A DNA stretch of 64,000 bases from Purpureocillium takamizusanense. Taxonomy: Eukaryota; Ascomycota; Sordariomycetes; Hypocreales; Ophiocordycipitaceae. Position 1 is the stretch's first letter; each line of letters opens with the position of its first letter. This document shows positions 1-9,967 of this stretch, one piece after another. The notes under the pieces were generated by a model. The model ran no database searches. It was given only the letters and a program-made list of their open reading frames with translations, and was not told the DNA's origin. The DNA lies in the NCBI RefSeq assembly GCF_022605165.1, contig NC_063068.1, forward strand, positions 372,001-436,000, given 5' to 3'. The position numbers and the translations under genes were made by a program.

Positions 1-1110
1 TGGTGGATGAATGTTCTTCGGCCAATTCTCGTCAACCAAGAGACACGGCGAGGAATATCGCCCGTGTTCGTCTAAATGTTCGGGCAACTCCTCCATCCGC
101 AGCGTCGTGAGCGGCGAATGCAGCACTGCCGTGCGTCAGATTCCTTCCCCTGACGCTCCACAAGTCATGCTTAAGAGTTGTGGGACAATCCGCTAAACCA
201 ACCCTAGACACCTCACCAAGACTGATTTTCAGATCCGATTGATAAGATTTGATGGCGCCGCCACCATCGAGCCAAACCCTGCGGCATTTTCTTGGGGCGG
301 CGGGAGCTTCCTTCTGGAGGGGCACGGCGGCGGCGGCGCCCCCCGACCCAGCATGGTTTCTTTCGGCAATAACGATACTCGACCTTATTGCGCGGCCTAG
401 CTAGCGGACCAAGACTTGGATCACGAACGAAGCTAGCCAGGACTCGGCATGCCTCATCTCTCGAGCTTCGTGTACAGAATTCGCGCTCCTCGACGAACCT
501 TGGTCGCACATGTCAGCTAGATCTGAAATGGGAGTGATCGCTGCCGAGACTGCATGTACGAGGCGCAGCCATGTATTCCAATGTACAGGGTGTGAGCCTT
601 GTCAACCGATGATTTTCGTGGGAGCCACCAGGTGGTGAACAATGCGGCCGCAGAAGGGCAAGATGGGGGTCGACTCCACCTTTGGGGGCCGTGTGACTTG
701 CAGGCATTCGGCCGAGGCTGCGGTACATCTAAACACCGGTCAAGAACATGAAGCTCACTGCGGCCACCAGGCACTAGGATCCCTGGTCATAAACGCTACG
801 CATCGTGCCATGAGCATCATGGCTCCACTGCCGTACGTAAGTCAGCGGCACCGAGGCCTTCCATCCCACACCGGAATTGGCATCGACTGCTGCGCAGCTG
901 TGGCTTGACTTGGCGGCGCGGTCAATTGAGGGGGTTGACTGCAGGCACATGCGTGGCGGTAGCGCGCCGTACTGGGACGATACCTCGTAATGCAGTCGGT
1001 TGCTTGCGATTTAGTTCGCGGTATAAATTTACTCCAGTAATCATCCGTACCCCCTTTATCCTCATCAGGGGCAAACCACAGGTACATGCACTGACAGTGA
1101 ACCGAACACG
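1..1110. other. Intergenic, upstream of the O-methyltransferase
   Basis: I found no convincing gene on either strand. Open frames here are short and compositionally unlike proteins. The right end is the likely promoter of the gene starting at 1111, with a TATA element at 1022. A gene ending left of base 1 cannot be excluded. Confidence 0.5.
1022..1028 (+). promoter_or_regulatory. TATA box of the O-methyltransferase gene
   Basis: TATAAAT lies 89 bases before the ATG at 1111, a normal distance for a fungal core promoter. It is surrounded by less AT-rich sequence. This is visible in the sequence; its use as a promoter is inferred. Confidence 0.5.
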
Positions 1111-2507
1111 ATGAGTGAGAGTATTCAGGGCCTGGCGGCCGAAATCACGGCCCTGTCGGATAGCTTCACGAAGTCGCTGGCTGAACAGAAAATCACCGAG
1201 CCGAGTTTCAAGGCTGACAGTCCAGTAAGCTATGAGAACTTGAGCGGCGAGATGTTTCTGCAGCGTCAGACGCTGCTCGACAAGATAACAGATCTATGGT
1301 ACTTGGTCCAGGGGCCAAGTGAGAGCATCTTCAATCACGTACATACAGTAAGTTTTGAGACCTTAATGCCTGCCGTGCGATTAAACCCGTTTACAAACTG
1401 GGAATCTAGTGTGTTCCCGACATCATGGCGCTGAATCTCATGAATCACTTCGATTTCTGGTCTGCTGTTCCCTTGGACGGTTCCTCATCCGTCAAGGAGA
1501 TCGCAGATCACGCACAGCTGCCCGAGGAGGTGGTGGACCGCGTCCTCAGACATGCCACCACCTTGCGCTTTTTTGCACCAGACGGCGACTTCAAAGTGAC
1601 GAAGCGAGTCTCTCACTCCTCTCGTTCCGCAGCTCTCGCCAAGTCTTCCGGACTTCGTGCGCTTGTCTCTACCATCATTGACGACGCAGGAGCGCCCATG
1701 CTGGCCACGAACCGCGCGCTGGAGCTTTACTCGCGTGGCAAGCCAGCTCTGACCAAGGAAATCGGCGAAACTGCCTTTGCTCTCTACCAGCGAGGTGGTT
1801 GCATTGGCAACTATAAAACGTCATGGGACTTCATTGAGAATGATGGTGAGGGCAAAGAGAAGGGTTGGCGCCAAAGAAACTTCGTCGAGTTTATGCGCTA
1901 CATCAAAGACATTTTCCACCTGGAGTCCACACTGGCCGAGTCTTTTGACTGGAAGGCTCTCGGAAACGCGACCATTGTTGATCTCGGTGGCTCCGGAGGC
2001 CATGATTCATTCGCCCTGGCGCAGCGCTTCCCAAATCTCAACATTGTCGTCGAGGATCTTCCCCACGCCGAGTCGGTCTTCCATCGGCACCGCCCAGACG
2101 CCCTTAAAGACCGTGTCAATTTTAAAGCTCACGACTTCTTCAACGCGCAGCCCGTTGAAGCTGACATTTTCCTCATCAAGCTCATTCTACACGATTGGCC
2201 AGATGAAGAATGCGTCAAAATCCTCAAGGCTCTGGTACCTGCGCTGCGACCGGGCAGCAAAGTCTTCTTCCTGGATTATGTTGGACACCAGGAGGCCGAT
2301 GGGGGCGCCGCAAACACACCACGCTCAATTCAGCAGATGGGTACAGCCACAGACCTGAGGATGATGGCTCTTTTCAACGCTCAGGAGCGCCCGGCTGAGG
2401 CATGGAGGACGATTTTCAAGGCGGCAGACGAGAGGTTCGACGTTGTGCGACTGGAGGCCAACCCCATGACCTTCTTCGTTGCCTTGGAAGCAGTTTGGAG
2501 GGGCTAG
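1111..2507 (+). CDS. SAM-dependent O-methyltransferase (plant COMT-like family)
   Basis: Two exons, 1111-1347 and 1410-2507, joined over a 62-base intron (donor GTAAGT at 1348, acceptor TAG at 1409), give 444 residues, the usual length for fungal class II O-methyltransferases. A winged-helix dimerisation region fills roughly residues 70-160. The SAM-binding motif VVDLGGSGGH lies near residue 268, and HDWPDEE, with the family's catalytic His, near residue 340. Such enzymes methylate phenolic hydroxyls of polyketides and other metabolites in the cytosol. It is the first of three co-oriented tailoring-type genes. The substrate cannot be read from the sequence. The family is certain; a role in a metabolite pathway is inferred from the neighbours. 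Confidence 0.9.
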
Positions 2508-3048
2508 TAAAAGGAGTATAGACGACTCGATGTCTTGTTGACGCTTACATCATGGTTCCTTCAACAAGCAGAGAAAAGAGACAGGCGGAACACTTCCGTA
2601 TTGCCAAGCATAAGTGATCTAATATGGATATTCCTTGCGGTAGATGTATGGGCGCAAGGGGAGGCTCCGTGAGCAGATATCCCCTGATACATACACCCCC
2701 CTACTGCTGTAGCTCCTCAGGCCATAGCTCTCCCATGTCTTCTCAGCGGAGCCCCGCATCATAGGTAGGTGCTCGTAGTCTCTCATAATGGCCTCCGATG
2801 ATCGCCGTGCTCCACGCCTCCTCCAAGCCCCGAATCCTGGTGCAAGACAAGGATGGTACATCACCTCCCGTCCTTCATGCTTATATTTGGACATGCTCGA
2901 CGGTATACTGCCCATCCAAGATTCGTTCTGTTGCCCACCGGTTCAGTCAGGAACACCCCCTTCCATTATCAGCTGCCACCACCTTGAGAATTACCGGCGC
3001 CTTTCCGCGATCCCGGGTTATTGCCACCTTGTGGCACCAACTCTCGAG
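2508..3048. other. Intergenic between O-methyltransferase and monooxygenase
   Basis: Terminator of the upstream gene and promoter of the next. It holds a TAGGTAGG motif at 2763. An in-frame ATG at 2788 would add 87 residues to the monooxygenase. That stretch does not resemble the family's N terminus, so I treat it as leader. Confidence 0.45.
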
Positions 3049-4899
3049 ATGGATGGCACCGTGCTACCTCAGTTTCCAAAACTTAGCCTCCATGTGAGCA
3101 GGGACAACGTTGATCCCAATGAAATCGTCACAGCGTGGCTCTCCAAGCTGCAAATATGTTTCGAAGAGCGCAAGTTTGCCAGCCTTTCGGAGTCCTTCCT
3201 CACGGACTGCTGGTGGCGAGACATGCTGGGACTGTCATGGGATATCACCACCAAGAGGGGCTTCGAGAACATTAGCACGTATCTGCATGACTCCGATGTC
3301 GTCATGACCGATCTTAAGCCTTCATCCGGAGGGTTGAAGCCATTCCTTGTCGAATGGTCTGGAGACTTTTGGGTGCAGTCGGCTTTTTCTTTCCAAACGA
3401 AATTTGGTAAAGGCCATGGTGTCTTGAAACTGGTGAACGAGCCCAGCGGAGAGTGGAAAGTATGGACCGTATACACGGAGCTAGTTCAGCTTCACTTCCA
3501 GGAAGAATTAGAGACACGAAGGATTCGAGGGGGCGCGCCCTTATTGCATGACCGCCAGGCCAACGGCGACAAAGTTGAGCCATCAGTTGTCATCGTTGGC
3601 GCAGGTATGTACTTACAGGACGTTGTTTGTGAGCACTCGCTAACAGCCTCAGGCCAAGCCGGCATATCGTTGGCCGCTCGCCTTCATGCCATGGGGATTA
3701 GAACCCGCGTCGTCGACAGGTGGGCGCGTGTCGGCGATTCCTGGAGAAAGCGATACGAAACCATCATGCTCAATACGCCGACCTTCACTGACCACTATCC
3801 GTTCATGAAGTATCCTGACAATTGGCCCGAATGGCTCAATCGGGATCAGACCGCCGATTTCCTGGAGCACTACTCGCAAATCATGGGCCTTGATGTGCAG
3901 CTCAATACTGCGGTCACGTCCGTGAGAAGGGTTGGGTCAAAATACGAAGTTCGAGTTAATGGCCCGCACGGAGAAGATGTCCTCTACCCAGACCACGTCG
4001 TGCTTGCCACCGGAAACTACAGCGACGTTCCCATCACTCCTAGCTTCAAGAACCAGGGGGCGTTCAAAGGTATCATCTACCATTCAATCGCGCATCAGTC
4101 GGCCCGAAACGTGCCCGATGTCAAGACCCAGAGAGTCGTCGTTATTGGGAGCAGCACCAGCGGACACGATATTGCCCAGGACTTTGTGCGCTGTGGCGCG
4201 CAAGAAGTGTCCATGGTTCAGCGCAACCCCATTTTCTGCCTGTCTAGGGATACGTGGAGGAACCTCCAGCTCGGCCTGTGGAACACACCAGGTCTGACAA
4301 CTGAAGAGGCGGATCTGCTCGGAAACTCTATCCCTATCGCTCTCATTCGCTCCATGAGCATTGGCCTGACGCGTAAGATGGCCAAGGCCGATCGAGAGAT
4401 GCTCGCCGGACTTAGGAAGGCTGGACTTGCCATCCGTACCGGTGAGGACGGATATGGACTCGCAGACCATCAGCTTATCACTGGAGGGCATTATTACATC
4501 GATCAGGGAGCCTGCCAGATGATCATCGATGGGCGCATCAAGGTCCATCAGTGCGAGGGAGGTGTGCAAGAGCTCGGGGAGCGATCTGTCATATTGGCAG
4601 ACGGGACAAGCATAGCCGCAGACGTGATTGTTTTTGCGACCGGCTACGAGAGGAATATCTTGACGGTGCGAAAGCTTATGGGAGACGACGTTGCGGACAA
4701 ACTTGAAGGCTTTGGGTCGTTCGATCACGAGCAAGAGAGAAAGGGCTGGTGGAGGCCGACGGGGATACCTGGCTTCTGGTTCATGACGGGCAGCTTTTCA
4801 TGGTGCCGACAATTTTCTCGGACGCTGGCATTACAGATCGCCCATGCTATCAAGGGAGGGGACATGCCCCTGAGCAATGGGAATGGGCATGTAGACTAG
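3049..4899 (+). CDS. FAD-dependent monooxygenase, FMO/Baeyer-Villiger-like with N-terminal NTF2-like region
   Basis: Two exons, 3049-3604 and 3653-4899, give 600 residues. The start at 3049 (MDGTVLPQFPKL) fits fungal relatives, which begin shortly before the segment with WWRDMLGLSWD. Residues about 1-165 are NTF2/SnoaL-like. The FAD Rossmann motif VVIVGAGQAG sits near 181-190, an FMO/BVMO-type FKGIIYHS near 322, the NADPH-binding VVIGSSTSG near 346, and FATGY near 512. The enzyme should use NADPH and O2 to oxygenate a soft nucleophile or a ketone. The 48-base intron (GTATGT to CAG) splits the codon for the second Gly of GAG. It is a multiple of three and contains no stop. Substrate unknown; expected to be cytosolic. 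Confidence 0.88.
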   Translation: MDGTVLPQFPKLSLHVSRDNVDPNEIVTAWLSKLQICFEERKFASLSESFLTDCWWRDMLGLSWDITTKRGFENISTYLHDSDVVMTDLKPSSGGLKPFLVEWSGDFWVQSAFSFQTKFGKGHGVLKLVNEPSGEWKVWTVYTELVQLHFQEELETRRIRGGAPLLHDRQANGDKVEPSVVIVGAGMYLQDVVCEHSLTASGQAGISLAARLHAMGIRTRVVDRWARVGDSWRKRYETIMLNTPTFTDHYPFMKYPDNWPEWLNRDQTADFLEHYSQIMGLDVQLNTAVTSVRRVGSKYEVRVNGPHGEDVLYPDHVVLATGNYSDVPITPSFKNQGAFKGIIYHSIAHQSARNVPDVKTQRVVVIGSSTSGHDIAQDFVRCGAQEVSMVQRNPIFCLSRDTWRNLQLGLWNTPGLTTEEADLLGNSIPIALIRSMSIGLTRKMAKADREMLAGLRKAGLAIRTGEDGYGLADHQLITGGHYYIDQGACQMIIDGRIKVHQCEGGVQELGERSVILADGTSIAADVIVFATGYERNILTVRKLMGDDVADKLEGFGSFDHEQERKGWWRPTGIPGFWFMTGSFSWCRQFSRTLALQIAHAIKGGDMPLSNGNGHVD

Positions 4900-5719
4900 A
4901 GCCTGATTTCCAAAAAGCTACATGTCCGGCCGTGGCATCTCACATACGATGGTTTGTGGGTAGGATCGTGGGAGTTCGTGACGGCCCTGAATGGGCATGT
5001 AGATCGCATCGCTTCATTGGTGGGGAACTGCTTGTCGTCGGCGTTTTTCGGAATCAGTCGGGGTTCCGACATGTAATGTGATACCCACACACCAACCTCT
5101 CGGTGGTCATTTGTGGGTGGGGCTGATTGATTAGATGCATCTGATTAAAGTCCGCGGCGCAGCAACTGGAACACCAACGAAGAAAGGCGCTGCGATCTGC
5201 AGCATTTCCTTGGCAGCAAAAAAATCCTCAGTTGGCTTGGCGCTCGTAGCGATGACCAGACGCCGCAAAGGTGGAACGGGGGTATCTGCACACGCCCAGT
5301 GGGTGTGTACCGAAAACCTTCCTCGCGTGGGTGCCCAGCATTTCACCAGAACCGTGGACTGCGGGACAACCCCCTAAAAGCCATGTTGATCCTGGACCGC
5401 TCGTCTGGGCGCGCGCGCGCGGTTTGTTTCTATGAGACATTTATTATTACCTGCTATTAACCCGAGTTGATCCCCGCGTATTCTTTCCTAAAGCCGATCT
5501 AGGCATTCGCTGGCACAGTTTGGGCGTGCTTGTCTCTCGCGACTGGACCAACGCCTCGCTGTCTCAACAGTCGTCACCATTCAGCGCAAGGTTCTGGCCC
5601 TCGTACGTAACTGGTAGTTCTTGGTGAGCTTGAGCTCAAACGTTAACACCAGAGCCAAGGGCTGTCGGTAGACCTGCGTTGCAACCCTTCTTGTTGTGCT
5701 ATTTCCCCCTTCCGCTGCA
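4900..5719. other. Intergenic between monooxygenase and AIF-like oxidoreductase
   Basis: I see no gene. There is an alternating GC tract at 5409-5420. A 15-base direct repeat (GAATGGGCATGTAGA) occurs at 4881-4895, across the monooxygenase stop, and again at 4989-5003. The right part should carry the promoter of the gene at 5720. Confidence 0.45.
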
Positions 5720-7174
5720 ATGCCGTCCGCCGTGGGCTCGAAGACAACGGTCAGGGTTCTGATTGCCGGCGGTAGCTATGCGGGCCTCGCCGTGGCAGTC
5801 AACCTCCTGGACCTACACCATGGCCTACCCCCTCGCATGGCTCCGGAGCCCTATGTCATCGACGACCAGTGGCCCAAAGTCCAGTTCGAGATTGTGATTG
5901 TCGATGAGAGAGATGGGTTTTGTAAGTTTTTACCTTTGGGTGCTCGATTCTTCGAATCCAGTACACCTCTGACACCACGAACAGTCCACGTCGTCGGCTC
6001 TCCACTTGCCTTGGCCGACTTCAACTACTCCAAGCAGGCGTGGGTCCCGTTCAAGGACCTGAAGCTTTCCAAGGAACCCAACGTCAAGTTCATCCACGGA
6101 AAGCTGTCGCACGTGGATTGCAGCGCCAAGAGGGCTACAGTGCTTGCCCACGATAGCAACGAGGAGAATATCCTTGACTATGACTACATGGTCACCGCCA
6201 CCGGGTTAAGGAGAGATTGGCCGGTAGTTCCGCAGTCGCTTACTTATTCGGACTATTTGGCAGAGGTACACAACCATATCAAAGAAGCTCAAAACGCAAG
6301 ACACGGCGTCATGGTTGTCGGCGGTGGCGCTGTCGGGGTGGAAATGGCGGCCGAATTGAAGCTCGTCATGCCTGACATCAAGGTTATGCTCGCTCACTCT
6401 CGCGACAAACTTCTCTCGTCTGAGGGTCTTACCGATGAGTGTAAGGATACGTCCTTGGATCTGCTCAAGGGAGCAGATGTCGAAACATTCATGGGCCATC
6501 GAATGGAAAGCTGCGACAAGATCGAAGCAGGAGGACGCTCCGGTGAATACGACGTCAAGTTCACCAACGGCGTCCAGGTTCCAGCGAGCATGGTCATCAC
6601 GGCCATTTCCAATGGTGTACCGTCAACGAGGTTCCTCCCCGGTGCCGCCGTCGCCCCTTCGGGGCATGTTCGCATTCAACCCAAGTAAGCTGCTGCCTTG
6701 GAAGAGTCATCTGGGCCAATTTTTTCCATTGTTACTTACGCACTGTAGCTTAATGTTCCCCGCCGACACGCCAAACTTCGAGTACCATTACTGCGCCGGA
6801 GACGCAGCCAAATGGTCTGGCATCAAGCGCTGCGGCGGCGCCATGCATGGCGGATACTGCATCGCCATGAACATTCACCAAAAAACATTGGAGAACAGCG
6901 TTGGCCATGAGCCACAGTACCGGGAGCTCGTGTATCTTGCGCCCATGATTGCGATGGCCGTTGGCAAGAGCGCCGTTGCGTCAAACCCCGACTCTACAAG
7001 ATCGGGGCCGGAGGTGCTGAAGAAATATTTCGGCACCGATCTGTATCTCTCCGGTAATCTCATACCACTTGACCTACTTTATGCTCGACATACTGACCAA
7101 CAACTGTAGGCTGCTGGAAGTGGTTGGGGCTCGAGATTCCAGAGTCGGAGAGAAGTTACTCAGCAACGTTGTGA
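5720..7174 (+). CDS. AIF/AMID-like FAD- and NAD(P)H-dependent oxidoreductase
   Basis: Four exons (5720-5921, 5985-6684, 6749-7053, 7110-7174) give 423 residues. The first ATG in frame is at 5720. Residues about 10-21 carry the FAD motif VLIAGGSYAG, and about 175-185 the NADH motif VVGGGAVGVE. The late GDAAKWSG and the C-terminal SGCWKWLGL resemble AIFM2/FSP1-type proteins. These oxidise NAD(P)H and reduce quinones or other small acceptors at membranes. Intron 1 (63 bases, 5922-5984) is a multiple of three with no stop; its removal restores GFFHVVGSPLAL. The last intron (7054-7109) rejoins SGCWKW. It follows two tailoring-type genes on the same strand, so a redox role in the same pathway is possible but unproved. 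Confidence 0.85.
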
Positions 7175-7732
7175 CGACGAGCAATGCTTCATTAACAACT
7201 TTACTGCCGCGAATTACCCTGAAGACTAGAATAGAAACGGGAAGTGGCTTTCGGGACCGACTTCCGAGGGCCGGTAGGAAGCTATGCCACAAAAGCGTAC
7301 GGCCAAAGGCTCTCGCGCGCCATTGAACCAGGACGAGTCACATGTCGATTATCGATTAGGGATTATTCGGAGAAAGAGGAAAGAGAGGGCGAGCGAAATG
7401 GTTTTAGAAGTTCTTCAATCGCGACGCAAGTCTCTTGTCCTCAGAGGGACTCGCGATGGACGCTTTTTATTCGACTTGGGTCAATGGTTCTCAAGATTGA
7501 CAAGTCCGCGACCTCTACCACGGGCTGAAGGCGTCAGTTAACTAACACTCCTTTGGACGTCATCTGAGCTCAGCACTCACCCACTTACATCGAGTATTTA
7601 GGCGAATCTGAAGGCGTCCCTACCGACCCGTCAGCGCTGCACCCCTTCACCCTAGAGAACAATAATTGGAAGTTACTGTACCTTTCAAGAACGTCAAGAC
7701 CTCACCAATGGACTCCCCAAAACGTACCACGG
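7175..7732. other. Intergenic between convergent genes
   Basis: Shared 3' region of the oxidoreductase and the amidase. The only structure noticed is a 16-base direct repeat (7696-7711 and 7752-7767) whose second copy lies inside the last amidase exon. Confidence 0.45.
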
Positions 7733-7767
7733 TCATACACGGCTCTCGTTGAAGACCTCACCAATGG
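7696..7767. repeat. 16-base direct repeat at the 3' end of the amidase gene
   Basis: AAGACCTCACCAATGG occurs at 7696-7711 and 7752-7767. The second copy encodes Ile-Gly-Glu-Val-Phe of the amidase on the minus strand; the first lies just past its stop codon. It looks like a small local duplication. Confidence 0.6.
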
Positions 7768-9510
7768 CCCTTCCTGCCCTCAGAACCTCCATATCTCTGT
7801 ACCGCCCCCCAACCACTGTCAACCCCACTGGCATGCCACTTTCGCCCACGAAGCCGGGCACATTGAGCGTCGGTGCATGCAGCACTGTCCACATGACGTT
7901 GAAGACCTACAAAAGTGCGTTGCCCAGCCAGAGCAGCAGTTAGTATGTGTTGTACCTCGCCATCACACCGGAGCGCCCTCAGAACCGAGCCGTCAAAGAA
8001 AGAGATGCAAAGTGGGCGAGTGTGTACGCACCGCGCTGCCCGTGTCGCCTAGACCCTCGGGTGCCTCCCCCGGCACGCTCGGTGTGACGATCGCATCGTA
8101 CCTGGCCGCGATGCCGTCCCACTCACGGCGTAGGGCCGCGATGCCGTCATGCGCGTCGATTATGTCGTCCCGCCCTGGGACGTGCCGCCTCTCCACAAAC
8201 GGGCGCAGGGTCTCATGCAGCTTGTCCTTGTCCTCCAGGTATCCTGCTCACCATATTCCGTGTTATCCGTACATTCTGCGCTGCGCGGCATCCGTGCAGA
8301 GTTGATTATAGGCGAAAAGGCTGCTGCGAGTGCGCTGACAGGCGGCGAAGAAAGATCAAAGCGTGAGAAGCAAGGATAAACGTACGTGACAGAAACGCAG
8401 ACCGCGCCTCGCTCCCAGCTATAACCTCTCGCCATTCATGCGCCCGCGCAAAGCCTCCCGGCAAATCCACATCCTCGACCTGCGCGCCCGCCGCCACGAG
8501 CAACTCCCGTGCACGCTGCCACGCCGCTCGTGTCGCCGGCTTGGCCAGCTCCCACACGTGCGTCTTGATCATGGCAACCCGGGCCCCGCGTACCTCAAAC
8601 GGTGTCTTAATACTGTTTGCGCGCTCTGGTGTGTCCAATTCTAGTCGGAAGACACGCGCGACAAGTTCAAGATCATCGACGTGGTTTGCGAAGAAGCCCA
8701 CGGTGTCGCACGTCACCGAGCAGCGGCTCACGCCTTCCGTCGAGACAAGACCCCATGTTGGCTTATTGATTCGCGTCAGCTGTCCATCGGACATCTGCTC
8801 CCGGGGAAGCCTCTTCTAATAAGCCACTTCAACATACCTTGAATGCCCAAACACCGCAAAAGGATCCGGGCCGCACAATACTCCCGCCGGTCTGTGTCCC
8901 CAACGCGATCGGTACCTGGCCGTCCGCCACCGCAGCCGCCGAGCCAGAGGACGAACCCCCGGGAGTATAGGACTTGCCGCCCTTGCTCCTCGGGTTCACG
9001 CAGGGTCCGCCCACCATTGTAGACGCAAGCTCGGTTGTTGCCGTCTTTCCAAGGAGCAGCGCCCCCGACGCGCGCAGGACCCCAACGGCGGCCGAGTCTG
9101 ACGCACCGTTGCCGTCAAATTCGTGGAAAGGGGAAAAGTACCTCGTCGGCATGTCTAGTACCACATGTCAAGTGCTCTTCGCGTCAGGTCGTGCCATGCT
9201 GCATGATGATGGTATAGGCTCACATACCGCGCGTGAGGAAGATGTCCTTGATACCAAATGCTACACCGTGTAGCGGGCCCCTCACTTCGGTCGGTACCGC
9301 ATCTAGAGCCTTGGCCTGTGACCGGATGTATTCCTTGTCGTAGTGAACCCAGGCGTGAATTTCGCCGTCTCTCTTCTCATGCTGCCGAATCAGATCCTCC
9401 ACATATTGCTGCACCGTGACTTCGCCACGCTGAATGGCATCATGAATCTCGATTGCCGAGAGTCCGCTGAGCTCCTTACCGGCTGGTCGCCCGTTCGCTG
9501 GCGATTGCAT
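7733..9510 (-). CDS. Amidase-signature family hydrolase
   Basis: Five exons on the minus strand (9510-9228, 9154-8838, 8761-8386, 8243-8032, 7906-7733) give 453 residues, slightly short for fungal amidases but complete. The Ser-cisSer-Lys triad is visible. Lys is in FGIKD near residue 88, the Gly/Ser loop PGGSSSGS near 159-166, and the nucleophile Ser in GTQTGGS near 186. Late conserved blocks are YDAIVTPS and [20 protein letters not shown]. Splices rejoin TRDMPTRY, AFKPTWGL, LSRYLEDK and GSAVFNVMW. The two 3' introns (142 and 125 bases) are long for this window, so they are the least certain. It cleaves a C-N amide bond of unknown substrate. It is convergent with the oxidoreductase. Confidence 0.85.
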
Positions 9511-9967
9511 TTTGCTTGATCCTTATCCTTGCATCTTCACGGTGCTGATGTGCGTGGCCTCAAGTGAAGTGACGCTGCAAGCTGTTGAAGGCGGGGAGTC
9601 CGGTCTAAGCCACACAAGTGTAGGCCGGAAGAGGCGCGGCCCGGGGGGCCCCGGGTCTCGGCCCTGACCCGCCGCGTCCACTATCGGCTACTTTCCAGGG
9701 GACGACAACGGCACCACACGGATGTATGCGACAGAGCAGCAAGGTACAAAACATCGTAGGATTTGCCAACGTCTAACCCTGTTCGATAGAGCTCAACTAC
9801 GAAGAATTCACGCATATTCAGGATGAACAAAGGTACCACCTGCACCACGGAAACGTCTTCTAGGTTCAGAGAGTCATTCGGCATCCGGTTTCGCCACCAT
9901 TCTCAAGCTGCACCATACACCAATTACAACATCGCACATCCGCCTCGCAGGTTCAAGCGGTAACGCC
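9511..9967. other. Intergenic between amidase and YVC1
   Basis: Promoter side of the amidase and 3' side of the channel gene. It contains a strongly self-complementary G/C block around 9640-9655 (CCCGGGGGGCCCCGGG) that could fold or serve as a GC-rich site. No gene seen. Confidence 0.45.

Noticed and set aside
2788..3048. N-terminal extension of 87 residues on the monooxygenase
   Set aside because: The frame is open from an ATG at 2788, but its Cys/His/Pro-rich sequence does not resemble the family, whereas residues from 3049 do.
4881..5003. 15-base direct repeat around the monooxygenase stop
   Set aside because: A pair of this length is near the chance expectation for 64 kb; no flanking duplication or mobile-element end is visible.
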